A model generated the notes under the pieces. The model saw only the letters and a program-made list of their open reading frames with translations, was not told the DNA's origin and searched no databases. Below are positions 10,098-18,548 of a stretch of DNA of 64,000 bases, in pieces (the first letter of the stretch is position 1; each line of letters opens with the position of its first letter). The position numbers and the translations under genes were made by a program. This stretch comes from Sulfurospirillum barnesii SES-3 (GTDB lineage Bacteria > Campylobacterota > Campylobacteria > Campylobacterales > Sulfurospirillaceae): assembly GCF_000265295.1 (NCBI RefSeq), contig NC_018002.1:2418001-2482000 (forward strand). The letters run 5' to 3'.

Positions 10098-10871
10098 ATG
10101 ACAAAAACAATTCATTTTTCAAGCTATTCAAGTATTAAAATTGGTCCGAGCGTGGATGTCTTTCTTTTAGATTCACTGATGCCACTCCCTTTGGATTATC
10201 GCTTAATTGGTGGTGCAAACAACCTTTTAATCAGCCCAACACCTCCACCCCTTGCTATGTTGGACAAGTCTTTTGATTTCATTCGATTAGAAGAAAATGT
10301 GTTACATGTAGGTGGAGCCACACCCAGTGGTAAAATCCTCTCCTTTGCTAAAAAACACAACCTTGCAAGCTTTGAGCTGATGCAAAAACTCCCAGGAACC
10401 CTAGGCGGTATGGTTGCTATGAATGCGGGGCTTAAAGAGTGGGAAGTGTTCAATAACCTCCGTGCGATTCGCACTGAAAACGGATGGATAGAAAAATCTA
10501 AGATAAACCATGGCTACCGCTTTGCGAACATTGATGGCATCGTGTATGAAGCCACCTTTACATGTAACGAGGGTTTTGATGAAAGTCTACTAGCAATGTT
10601 TAAGCAAATGCGTGACAATCAACCTAAAGAGGCCAGCGCAGGCAGCTGTTTTAAAAATCCAAAAGGGCACTATGCTGGGAAACTGATTGAAGAAGCGGGA
10701 TTTAAAGGCAAACGAATTGGCGCTATGATGTTTAGTCCCGTACATGCCAACTTTTTGGTGAACACAGGGGGTGGAACGTTTGAAGATGCACTGAAGCTCA
10801 TCACGGAGGTGAAAGCAGAGGTTTTCAAGCGTTTTGGAGTGGAACTTGAAGAGGAAATTATTATCCTCTAG
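10098..10871 (+). CDS. murB: UDP-N-acetylenolpyruvoylglucosamine reductase, short form
   Basis: FAD-dependent reductase that makes UDP-MurNAc in peptidoglycan synthesis. 257 residues with LIGGANNLL (FAD-binding), KLPGTLGGMVAMNAG, the catalytic serine in EASAGSCFKNPKG, and AGKLIEEAGFKG. It is the short type seen in Helicobacter and Campylobacter. Last gene of the mqnD-fliQ-murB run; a TTACATGTAA copy lies just past the stop. Confidence 0.93.
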   Translation: MTKTIHFSSYSSIKIGPSVDVFLLDSLMPLPLDYRLIGGANNLLISPTPPPLAMLDKSFDFIRLEENVLHVGGATPSGKILSFAKKHNLASFELMQKLPGTLGGMVAMNAGLKEWEVFNNLRAIRTENGWIEKSKINHGYRFANIDGIVYEATFTCNEGFDESLLAMFKQMRDNQPKEASAGSCFKNPKGHYAGKLIEEAGFKGKRIGAMMFSPVHANFLVNTGGGTFEDALKLITEVKAEVFKRFGVELEEEIIIL

Positions 10872-10902
10872 CGCTTTACATGTAAACATTCTAAACGCTA
10901 TT

Positions 10903-11667
10903 TTACCTTTTCTGCACCAACGCATGAATCTGTTTTTTATCCTGTTTGCATCGATACGCAATAATATTTACCGTCCCTTTTCCTGCATATTTTGTCATTT
11001 CATACTTATCAGGAAATGCTTCAATTAATCGAGGTAATTTCTCAAATCCATACGTTCGAGGGTCAAAATCTGGTTTCGCTCTTTTAATAAAGGAACCAAC
11101 CGAGCTCACATTTACAAAGCCATCATCATCTTGATACTTGTCAGATGCAATTCTTAAGAGACTATGTATTTCATTAATATCATCGCTTATGACTTTTTCA
11201 TTCCCTTCGTTAGATGTTTTTTCATTGATGTCATCTTCTAAATTTTCTAGGAAAATAAACTCGTCACATGAGTTTTTAAAAGCTTCAGGAGTCTTTTTTT
11301 CACCAACACCCATCACATAGATACCTGACTCATGTATTTTAATGGATAGGGGCGTAAAATCACTGTCACTTGAGACAATCACAAAAGCATCGTAAATTCC
11401 CCGATGCAATAACTCTATCGCATCAATCACCAATGCCATATCGGTTGCATTCTTTCCTGCGACATAATCAAATTGCTGCTCAGCCTTAATCGCCAATCTT
11501 TTTATTTCACTCTCCCAGTGTTTAAGGCCCTCTTTTTTCCAATTGCCATAGGCTCTTTTGACAACGATACGTCCATGTGTAGAAATTTCACGAATGACAT
11601 ATTCAATTTTAGAGAGTTGTGTATTATCTGCATCAATTAATAATGCAATTTTTTGTAAAGATTTCAT
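10903..11667 (-). CDS. NYN-domain (LabA/PIN-like) protein with OST-HTH/LOTUS domain
   Basis: 254 residues. The N-terminal NYN domain, a PIN-related RNase fold, shows the acidic residues in ALLIDADNT, ATDMALVIDAIEL and VSSDSDFTPL. The C-terminal part (about 165-235) matches an OST-HTH/LOTUS RNA-binding domain (DDGFVNVSSVGSFIKR, then YGFEKLPRLIEAF). The combination suggests RNA recognition with possible cleavage. The gene stands alone between convergent murB and tsaD. Confidence 0.8.
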   Translation of the reverse strand: MKSLQKIALLIDADNTQLSKIEYVIREISTHGRIVVKRAYGNWKKEGLKHWESEIKRLAIKAEQQFDYVAGKNATDMALVIDAIELLHRGIYDAFVIVSSDSDFTPLSIKIHESGIYVMGVGEKKTPEAFKNSCDEFIFLENLEDDINEKTSNEGNEKVISDDINEIHSLLRIASDKYQDDDGFVNVSSVGSFIKRAKPDFDPRTYGFEKLPRLIEAFPDKYEMTKYAGKGTVNIIAYRCKQDKKQIHALVQKR

Positions 11668-11715
11668 CGCATAACCTCCCTTGTCTCTTTATGGTTTACT
11701 CTCTAAAAATAATGT

Positions 11716-12720
11716 TCACGTATAAAACATATCTTTGGAGGAACTACGCACTTTTAAATCCTCTAAACGTACAAAAGCACCTTTCTTATACGCTTCCACA
11801 CCACATCGACCAATCATCGCCGCATTATCGGAGCAAAACTCCATCTTAGCGGTGTGTAATAGCGCTTTTTTAGAAGCGCAAAAGCTTTCAAGCGCATCTC
11901 TTAAATAGAGATTTGCACTCGCCCCACCTACCACACCAAAGTGCTCCACTTTTCGCTCTTTATAGGCTTTTTTTATTTTTTGCATCAAATGCGCTACGGC
12001 TACACGTTGAAACGAAGCACAAATATCGCACAGGGTTTGCTCATCCATATTTTCTTGCGCCTCAATGCAAAGCCTCACTTGATTTTTAAGCCCTGAGTAA
12101 CTAAACGCCAATAAAGAGGATGACGTACCTTGCAGAGGAATGGTAAAATCAAAGCGTTTAGCATCACCTCTTTTGGCATAACTCTCAATAACCGCACCCG
12201 CAGGATAAGCAAGTCCTAGCATTTTTCCTACTTTATCAAAACTCTCACCAAAGCTATCATCCATGGTGCTTGCTAGCAATTCAATGTGCTCTAAACTCTT
12301 TACATGTAAAAGCTGCGTATGCCCTCCAGAGACAAGCAAAACATCCATAGGAAAACGTGTTTCATCTTCAATGAACAAAGAGCAAATATGCCCTTTGAGA
12401 TGATTAATCCCAAGCAAAGGAAGCCCCAGCGCTACGCTAAGTGCTTTTGCCATACTGACCCCCTCCACCAGAGTGACAGAAAGCCCTGGTTCGTTGGTTA
12501 CAGCAATTGCTTTAAGCTCTGAAAAATAAACTTGAGTCTCTTCTAAAATCTTAGGCAATGTCACAGCATGCAGTCGTGCGGCAAGTTCTGGTACGACCCC
12601 ACCGTACTTAGCATGTTCCGCGTCTTGAGAAATTTTTTTGTGAAATAAAAGCTTTTTATCATCAATGCGTGTGATGGCAATAGAGCTATCATCACAGCTA
12701 CTTTCAATACTTAAAATCAT
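11716..12720 (-). CDS. tsaD: tRNA N6-adenosine threonylcarbamoyltransferase
   Basis: Transfers threonylcarbamoyl to A37 of ANN-decoding tRNAs with TsaB/TsaE. Starts MILSIESSCDDSS; the metal-binding GINHLKGH and the GGHTQLL and GGASANLYLRD segments are present. I place the start at 12720, where ATG overlaps the stop of the upstream peptidase gene (ATGA), rather than seven codons earlier, because family members begin just before the ILSIESSCDD strand. About 334 residues, normal size. Confidence 0.94.
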   Translation of the reverse strand: MILSIESSCDDSSIAITRIDDKKLLFHKKISQDAEHAKYGGVVPELAARLHAVTLPKILEETQVYFSELKAIAVTNEPGLSVTLVEGVSMAKALSVALGLPLLGINHLKGHICSLFIEDETRFPMDVLLVSGGHTQLLHVKSLEHIELLASTMDDSFGESFDKVGKMLGLAYPAGAVIESYAKRGDAKRFDFTIPLQGTSSSLLAFSYSGLKNQVRLCIEAQENMDEQTLCDICASFQRVAVAHLMQKIKKAYKERKVEHFGVVGGASANLYLRDALESFCASKKALLHTAKMEFCSDNAAMIGRCGVEAYKKGAFVRLEDLKVRSSSKDMFYT

Positions 12721-13463
12721 GAGACAATCTTTATATGCCACGGCTCAAAACGCACTCCATCGCCATTGCCGATGGTATAACGCATGGAGACATAGGAGAG
12801 CTTTTGGAGCCTCCAGAACTCTTCTGTACGGGCAAAGTTTGCTGTAAAATTTTGATGCCCCCATCCTTTTTTACCGACATCAAAATCGCCAATAGAATGA
12901 TACGAATACGCAGGAGGAACGAGAGAACGAGATGCCATGGTAACATTGCCATTTTCACTCTCAATTTTTTCAAGATGTAAACGTAACTGCTTCACCATAC
13001 TGCGAACACCTGAAGTTAAAATGAGCGAATCTCCTATATCTTTCATAAGGCGCTCTAGAAGAGGGGCATAATCACCAAAAACATAATGCCCTGTGCCACC
13101 AATTTTCACCACTTCTTTTTTGTTAATCACGGCACTCATCTGATCAATGGTTCTGTGTCCATAAAACCCATACTTACGAGGGTCTGTATAAAAAACCTCT
13201 TCAATATAGGCAAGCTCTAAAGGGCTAAAAGGCTCAATTTTGGGATAATTTTTTGCAATTTTTAGTGTTTCATCTAACGAGATGAGATTGAAATTGGCAT
13301 GCCCTATGGTGCGTTCTACTAAGGTAAGTTTTTTAAGAACCGATGCTAAAAGCAGTTGCTGCTCTTTACTAAGCCAGACATCTTCTGTCTCTAAGGTATC
13401 CGCATATGCTCCATTGCCTAAAAGACTTACGCCTAAAAATCCTAAAAAATCCCTTCGTTGCAT
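12717..13463 (-). CDS. Tat-exported M15-type D-Ala-D-Ala carboxypeptidase-like protein
   Basis: 248 residues. The N-terminus MQRRDFLGFLGVSLLG has the twin-arginine pattern, so export in folded form is likely. Zinc-peptidase features of the M15 family are SYHSIGDFDVGK (His and Asp ligands) and the C-terminal EPWHIKI (third ligand), preceded by the LILTSGVRS segment. Substrate is probably peptidoglycan. It overlaps tsaD by 4 bases. Confidence 0.78.
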   Translation of the reverse strand: MQRRDFLGFLGVSLLGNGAYADTLETEDVWLSKEQQLLLASVLKKLTLVERTIGHANFNLISLDETLKIAKNYPKIEPFSPLELAYIEEVFYTDPRKYGFYGHRTIDQMSAVINKKEVVKIGGTGHYVFGDYAPLLERLMKDIGDSLILTSGVRSMVKQLRLHLEKIESENGNVTMASRSLVPPAYSYHSIGDFDVGKKGWGHQNFTANFARTEEFWRLQKLSYVSMRYTIGNGDGVRFEPWHIKIVS

Positions 13464-13493
13464 AAAGACCCTATGTAATGATTTTATCTGTGA

Positions 13494-16379
13494 TTATAAC
13501 ATGTGACGTTGGTTTTTCAACATCACTTCTACCGCATTCGCATCCACGGGCTTACTAAATAAATAACCTTGCATCAACTCACATCCGCTGCTGTGAATAA
13601 ACTCTTTTTGGACTTTCGTCTCTACCCCCTCAGCCAGAACAACCAACCCCAAACCTCGTCCTAACTCGATAATTGTTCGAGCAATCGCTCGATCTTCACT
13701 GCTGTCCTCTAAATTTTGCACAAAGCTCTGATCAATTTTAAGTTTGGTAATAGGTAACTGCTTCAAATAGGCTAAAGAAGAGTGCCCTGTCCCAAAATCA
13801 TCAATGGAAATATCCAATCCCAACTCACGAAAACGCTTCAAAAGTGCAATGGATTTTGTGGTATCTTTCATAATAAACCGCTCTACAATTTCCATCTCGA
13901 TCCATTCTGCCTTACACCCACTCTCTTTAAGGCTTTGCAATATAAAATCAATTAAATGCCCAGATTCGAGTTGTTTACCTGCAATATTAATGGCCACTTT
14001 TCCTGGATGTAACCCTTTGTCATACCAGACTTTAAATTGTCGCATTGCTTCACGAATCACCCAATTACCAAGTTCAATAATCAATTCACTCTCTTCTGCA
14101 ATATGAATAAAATACCCAGGTGCCGTCAAGCCTCTTTGAGGATGATTCCAACGCAACAACGCTTCAAAGCCTACAATCTCCCCTGTTTTAAGATTAACCT
14201 GCGGCTGATAATACAGAGCAAATTCCTCATTTTTTAACGCTTTATATAAACTTTTTTCCACTTCTAAATGCTCATTGGTCTCTTGATTCATCTCTTGATC
14301 AAAAAAGACATAACGGTTGCGTCCCTGAGATTTGGCTTTATACATCGCAATATCAGCATTTTTCAGCAATTTACTGGCGATGGCTCCATCATTAGGATAA
14401 ACACTCACCCCAATACTCATGGTAATTCTAAAACTCTCGTTGCTAAAAATAAACGGTTCTTGAAATGCACCCACTAATTTTTTAATTGCCACAAAAATAT
14501 CGTTAACATCCTTGCATCCATCCAAGAGCACAATAAACTCATCCCCACTTAAACGAGCTACCGTATCGGTCTCACGAACACTGTGTTGCATCCGTTTTGA
14601 AATGGTTTTTAAAAGCATATCCCCTGCATCATGCCCGAGGGAATCATTGATGGTTTTAAATTTATCAATATCCACAAACATAATGCCCAAAACCTTATTA
14701 TCACGGCTTGCCTTTTTCATAGCCTGTGAAAGCCTGTCTTGCAGTAAATTACGGTTAGGAAGTCCTGTTAAAATATCATGTTCAACTTGATGCATCAAAA
14801 GTTTTTTCTGCTTTTTATTTTCCTCTTCCAATGCTTTTCGTGCCGTAATATCACGTACAGAACAGTGGTGAATCTTTCCTTGATTCATAAAAATAGTCGT
14901 CATAACCACGCTCAGCCATAAAAATGTTCCATCAAACGCTTGCGCATACCATTCAAACTTGTGCACGCCCTCTTTCGCAGCAATGGAGTTCATCCAATGT
15001 GACTTGTCACAAGAATTTTGCCCATCAGGCTGATAATCAGGCGATACCTCCGCTAAGGTCACATTGATGAGTTGCTTTTTATCCTTCGCTTTAAACATTT
15101 TCATAATGGCTTCATTGCAATCAATAAAGACACCCTCTTTTAAAAGCCAAATCCCATCAGCAGATTTTTGGTACAAGGTTTCAAACACCATTTTTTGTTC
15201 TTTAATTTGCTTATTGTTTAACAAAAGATGGTTTTCATAACGAGACAAAATGGAGCGTAATTTAACAGAGATGATAAACATTAATACGACAATAAGGGAC
15301 ATAATCACAACTGAGATAAGCACTAGATTGGCAATATTGGCTTGCATTTTTGTTTTGAGTATCTTTTCTTGTTCTAAAAATGCATTATTCTCTTCTAAAA
15401 GGTAGGTTCCCGTACCAATGACCCATTTAAATTGGGGGATAGGACGAATAAAAGAGACCTTTTGCCTGTCTTTGTCAATGGGATGATACGAAGCGGTGTA
15501 GTTCATAAAAAATCCCTCCGCAATTTGCTTTCCACCCTCCACAATATCACGAATGACAAACTGATCATTGACCACAACATCTAGTCTATTTTTGCCTATA
15601 AATTCATGGTTTCCATGAGAAATAGTATAACCGTCATAATCGTACGCAAAAATATAACCATACTCACCGTACTTTGTATTTAAAAGTACTTTTTGCGTCT
15701 CTTTTTTGATTTTTTCTAAAATGGTATCTTCGTAGCGTCCACTGATAATAAAAATATCCAGTGGAGCAAAATGCTTAGAATAGCCTATTTTTTTACGATA
15801 AACCTGTTCATGTGGATTTTTCCAACTCCATGTAGAGGCGTAAGCGGAGTATTTTTTTAAAGACTCAATAGAGTCTCTAATGATAAAATTTCCCTCACCA
15901 TCTTTCATATTGATTAAATTCTTACCCTCAAGTGATTCATTCACACCATGCATAATGCATTTACCCTCAAAGTCAAAAATTGTATAATACCCACTCAAAT
16001 CATTAAAAAAGCGTACATCTTTGAGTTTGGATTTAATATTTTCAATAATCTTTTCATGCGGTAACGAAGAGTTTTCATAGTAGGTATCCGACATAATTTT
16101 ATACCCTAGGTTGACAATGTTTTCAACCTCTTCTTTGGCCTCATTACGCAATAAGGTCTCATTAACATTAATATAATCAATCAGTTTATCAATCCGCTCT
16201 TGGGCTTGAATTTTAGAGCGCTTCACATACGAAATACGTGCTTGTTCAAGAGAACGGACATAATCGGCTTGTTCAAAAGAAATCACCATTGCCAAAATAA
16301 TTACAAAGGTAAGGAGTACGGCTATTACAGGCAAAAAAACAATCCATTTAACAATATTTTGTTTTTTTATACTTAACAA
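13494..16379 (-). CDS. Membrane Cache-PAS-GGDEF-EAL cyclic-di-GMP signalling protein
   Basis: 961 residues. A transmembrane segment near 12-33 and another near 345-368 enclose a large periplasmic double-Cache-like sensor (repeated YGYIFAYDYDG-type segments). A PAS domain follows (about 395-515), then GGDEF (about 545-700, with RLSGDEFIVLLDG) and EAL (about 715-955, with FEALLRWNHP and DDFGTGHSSLAYL). Both output motifs look catalytically intact, SGDEF being a common active variant. It could make and degrade c-di-GMP according to an external ligand. It is followed upstream by the FmdE-like gene 17 bases away. Confidence 0.9.
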   Translation of the reverse strand: MLSIKKQNIVKWIVFLPVIAVLLTFVIILAMVISFEQADYVRSLEQARISYVKRSKIQAQERIDKLIDYINVNETLLRNEAKEEVENIVNLGYKIMSDTYYENSSLPHEKIIENIKSKLKDVRFFNDLSGYYTIFDFEGKCIMHGVNESLEGKNLINMKDGEGNFIIRDSIESLKKYSAYASTWSWKNPHEQVYRKKIGYSKHFAPLDIFIISGRYEDTILEKIKKETQKVLLNTKYGEYGYIFAYDYDGYTISHGNHEFIGKNRLDVVVNDQFVIRDIVEGGKQIAEGFFMNYTASYHPIDKDRQKVSFIRPIPQFKWVIGTGTYLLEENNAFLEQEKILKTKMQANIANLVLISVVIMSLIVVLMFIISVKLRSILSRYENHLLLNNKQIKEQKMVFETLYQKSADGIWLLKEGVFIDCNEAIMKMFKAKDKKQLINVTLAEVSPDYQPDGQNSCDKSHWMNSIAAKEGVHKFEWYAQAFDGTFLWLSVVMTTIFMNQGKIHHCSVRDITARKALEEENKKQKKLLMHQVEHDILTGLPNRNLLQDRLSQAMKKASRDNKVLGIMFVDIDKFKTINDSLGHDAGDMLLKTISKRMQHSVRETDTVARLSGDEFIVLLDGCKDVNDIFVAIKKLVGAFQEPFIFSNESFRITMSIGVSVYPNDGAIASKLLKNADIAMYKAKSQGRNRYVFFDQEMNQETNEHLEVEKSLYKALKNEEFALYYQPQVNLKTGEIVGFEALLRWNHPQRGLTAPGYFIHIAEESELIIELGNWVIREAMRQFKVWYDKGLHPGKVAINIAGKQLESGHLIDFILQSLKESGCKAEWIEMEIVERFIMKDTTKSIALLKRFRELGLDISIDDFGTGHSSLAYLKQLPITKLKIDQSFVQNLEDSSEDRAIARTIIELGRGLGLVVLAEGVETKVQKEFIHSSGCELMQGYLFSKPVDANAVEVMLKNQRHML

Positions 16380-16396
16380 TGGCTACTCCAAAAAAG

Positions 16397-16990
16397 TTAA
16401 TGTAAGAGTATTACTTTATCAAAATTTTCTAAAATTTTAGCCACCCTTTCTTGCCATAAATGGGCAAAGAGCCTCTTTTCTTCTACCGTGGGTACGCCTG
16501 TAAAATATTGAGGCATTAAGGTGTCCATACGTGAATCAGGGGGAATACACGAGGGCTGATACGCCACATTGATTTCCGCTGTGGTATCGGTTCTTCTAAG
16601 CTTTACATGTAAGGCAATATCCGCATTAAAATGCATCAATCCTGTACGAGAAAAATGCCCATTTATCCCTTTAAATCCCCACACATCCGTTGCCCCTGTA
16701 ATCAGGGAAAAGACATTGGCAACGACACCTGTTACCCCTTCTTCTAAAGCTTCTTTAAAAAAAACTTCAATCCCACCTCTTAAAGGCAAGGTATCAGGAT
16801 AAAGCCTCTTAAGCCCTTCACGCACCATTAAATATGCACCTGCAATGCTAGGGCAACTATGCCCTGCACTCTTTACCACATCGGTGTATGAAAAACATAT
16901 TTTTCCCTCTTCAAAAGCGCCTAAGACCTCAGAGAGTGGGTCATACATGGTGATAGCCTCAACCGTATTAAAAAATGCAGGATACTTCAT
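16397..16990 (-). CDS. FmdE-like protein
   Basis: 197 residues, cytosolic. The segment SAGHSCPSIAGAYLM resembles the HGHxCPG metal-binding motif of the FmdE family, found beside formylmethanofuran dehydrogenase genes and in many anaerobes. Function in this group is unknown. The host sequence immediately upstream is the insertion target of the 11.8-kb element. The nearest -10-like box (TATAAT at 17030-17025) belongs to the inserted element, so its present promoter may be element-supplied. Confidence 0.6.
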   Translation of the reverse strand: MKYPAFFNTVEAITMYDPLSEVLGAFEEGKICFSYTDVVKSAGHSCPSIAGAYLMVREGLKRLYPDTLPLRGGIEVFFKEALEEGVTGVVANVFSLITGATDVWGFKGINGHFSRTGLMHFNADIALHVKLRRTDTTAEINVAYQPSCIPPDSRMDTLMPQYFTGVPTVEEKRLFAHLWQERVAKILENFDKVILLH

Positions 16991-17016
16991 GATTTTTCCT
17001 TCGATGATTTTTTTTA

Positions 17017-17030
17017 CATTGTAGATTATA
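17017..17030 (-). other. Element right end (RE)/host junction with CT core
   Basis: Minus strand reads ATATAAT-CT-ACAATG. The element side plus core (ATAATCT) matches the 5' donor guide of the bridge RNA over 7 bases. The core plus host side (CTACAATG) is complementary to the 3' target guide at 7 of 8 bases. TATAAT is the last six bases of the element. Confidence 0.8.
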
Positions 17031-17117
17031 TGATAAAAGTCAAGAGAGGCATTTATTTTAAGAGATTTTGATTATTTTGAAGTTTTAGAGGGGTTAGAGG
17101 CGATTAAGCCTCTAGCC

Positions 17118-17336
17118 TCATTTTTGAGAGAGTTGAGTGATAAGCAAGTCGAGTTTTCCATCAATTTTAGCGATGAGTTTATGTTGTTCTTGCCCCTCTT
17201 TGATTGCTTTTTTGATGGCGATTACATCCGCTTCTAAGAATTTTACTTTCTCTCGTAAAGAAGTGAAGAAGCCAACAATAAAAACAATCTGAACGGCTAA
17301 AGTCAAAATAAATTCAGGCGTAACGGAGAAATTCAT
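17118..17336 (-). CDS. Small membrane/coiled-coil protein of the element (possible holin)
   Basis: 72 residues: a transmembrane helix near 8-27 (LTLAVQIVFIVGFFTSL), then an amphipathic coiled coil (KVKFLEADVIAIKKAI and onward). The layout recalls XhlA-type haemolysin/holin accessory proteins, but no clear family match is visible. It is the last gene of the 119/114/72-residue operon, overlapping the stop of the gene upstream (TAATG). A GC-rich hairpin (stem TAGAGGC/GCCTCTA, about 17092-17113) lies at its 3' end. Confidence 0.7.
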   Translation of the reverse strand: MNFSVTPEFILTLAVQIVFIVGFFTSLREKVKFLEADVIAIKKAIKEGQEQHKLIAKIDGKLDLLITQLSQK

Positions 17337-17680
17337 TAAGCGCCTACTTTAACTTCTCTCATTTGAACAAAAAGCTTATCAGCTTTAACGCCATTGAATG
17401 TTTTACCAATCAGTGCATTTTGAATCTCGACATCGGTTACACCAATTTTAGCCAAAAAGCCAAAGTAGGTTTTAGAACCTGTGTCATTAGAAACCTGAAC
17501 ACGCACATCATGGTAACCTGTAATACCTGTATCAGTACCACTCTCAGATTTTTTTACAAAACCCTCGTATTCGCCATCAAGCATAGCAGAACAAAAAGCA
17601 CTTGCAGAAGTATCATCCGCAGGAACAGAAAAAGACTTAGTGGTCGCCCCCAAAGTGTTATAAATCAATGTTTTTGCCAT
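17336..17680 (-). CDS. Small beta-rich protein, paralogue of its neighbour; putative virion protein
   Basis: 114 residues, no signal peptide or membrane segment, rich in predicted short beta strands. It is distantly related to the 119-residue product upstream: both contain a LMxG-type segment (AMLDGEYEGFVKK here, PLMEGKLEIYDKK there), a GT-x-T run and a basic strand at the same spacing. Adjacent paralogous small proteins at the front of an operon suggest abundant structural components, perhaps capsid subunits. No database family is recognised, so this is inference from context. Confidence 0.75.
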   Translation of the reverse strand: MAKTLIYNTLGATTKSFSVPADDTSASAFCSAMLDGEYEGFVKKSESGTDTGITGYHDVRVQVSNDTGSKTYFGFLAKIGVTDVEIQNALIGKTFNGVKADKLFVQMREVKVGA

Positions 17681-17683
17681 GTT

Positions 17684-18043
17684 TTACTCCTTAGCACTTA
17701 ACGAACCAATAAGATTCGAATAATCACATTTTGCATCTGATTCAAAACCACAATCAAACGCACCGATAACAATCGCTTTACAATCAGCAAAGCTCTTACC
17801 TTGCTTAATGTGAGGAACGCTAACAGAAGCACTCATAGTAACATTTTTAGAAATCTTTTTACCCACAGAAAAACGAATATAGTTCATTTCAGTAGGAACG
17901 CTTGTAGCCGTACCACCCTCGAATTTTTTATCATAAATTTCGAGTTTACCCTCCATAAGAGGTTGAAGCACTGCTAAATCAGCCGCCGACATATCGGCAT
18001 AAACAGTCTTAACAGTTTTACCGCCAATGATTTGTTTAATCAT
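17684..18043 (-). CDS. Small beta-rich protein, paralogue of its neighbour; putative virion protein
   Basis: 119 residues, cytosolic-looking and beta-rich, with three cysteines in the C-terminal part (DCKAIVIGAFDCGF, KCDY). First gene of a three-gene operon preceded by a strong GGAGAAAAAAA ribosome-binding site and by the inverted-repeat element at 18110-18180. The relation to the 114-residue neighbour is described there. High-level expression and a structural role are likely; function is not proven by any recognised domain. Confidence 0.75.
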   Translation of the reverse strand: MIKQIIGGKTVKTVYADMSAADLAVLQPLMEGKLEIYDKKFEGGTATSVPTEMNYIRFSVGKKISKNVTMSASVSVPHIKQGKSFADCKAIVIGAFDCGFESDAKCDYSNLIGSLSAKE

Positions 18044-18109
18044 TTTTTTTCTCCTTAATTTCTTGTAATTTGTTTTTGCAAAAACTAAAAAGAAGTTTAT
18101 AAAAATAAA

Positions 18110-18180
18110 AAAAAATCAAATCATGGGTGTTTTAAAACACGATAAAAAGGGCTTTTCAAAAGGGGGTGATTTGATTTTTT
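18110..18180. repeat. Inverted-repeat hairpin element, copy 1
   Basis: Fourteen-base arms, AAAAAATCAAATCA (18110-18123) and its exact complement (18167-18180), enclose a 43-base loop with GGGTGTTTTAAAACACG and two AAAAGGG runs. A second copy with conserved arms and loop core is at 21754-21826 in the same orientation. Each copy lies just upstream of an element operon (119-residue gene here, 254-residue gene there). Possible roles: operator/attenuator, origin, or packaging signal. Confidence 0.8.
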
Positions 18181-18231
18181 AAAAAAGCTCTTATTATTTA
18201 AAACATATTTTAAAGAAAAAAGGAGGCTTTT

Positions 18232-18546
18232 TTGACAATAGACAATGAAGATTTTAAAACATTGTTTGAGGTTGCGTTTGATATTACAGACGTAGGGGTA
18301 TTAAAATGTTTTGAGTGTGGGGAAAGGTTAGAAGAAAAAGAGGATTTGAGCGGTGTTACATGTAAAAACGCTCATGAGATAGGTTATCTTGAATACATAG
18401 CAAAATATGCAAACATGTTAAAAGATTTCTTTGATAATGCAGAAATGAGCATGGATTTCTCAAAAAAGGTTATCACGCCATCAAGTGTTCTTTATTGTGG
18501 GAATAATGTACTTTTTGCAAACAAAACAATTTTAAGGAGTTTATAA
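18232..18546 (+). CDS. Small protein with zinc-ribbon-like cysteines
   Basis: 104 residues starting at TTG 18232, chosen because AGGAGG lies five bases upstream. Residues CFECGE followed by VTCKNAH give a CxxC-x(n)-C-x3-H arrangement that could bind one zinc, reminiscent of small phage regulators such as Mu Com, without a firm match. First gene of the plus-strand block, opposite in direction to the rest of the element. Confidence 0.65.
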   Translation: MTIDNEDFKTLFEVAFDITDVGVLKCFECGERLEEKEDLSGVTCKNAHEIGYLEYIAKYANMLKDFFDNAEMSMDFSKKVITPSSVLYCGNNVLFANKTILRSL

Positions 18547-18548
18547 AA

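Noticed and set aside
13494-16379. Degenerate GGDEF protein
   Set aside because: The motif is SGDEF rather than GGDEF, but this variant is common in active cyclases, and the EAL half is intact.
17038-17043. TTGACT as -35 for the TATAAT at 17030-17025
   Set aside because: The spacer is only 7 bases. The -10 box may still work with an AT-rich upstream region.
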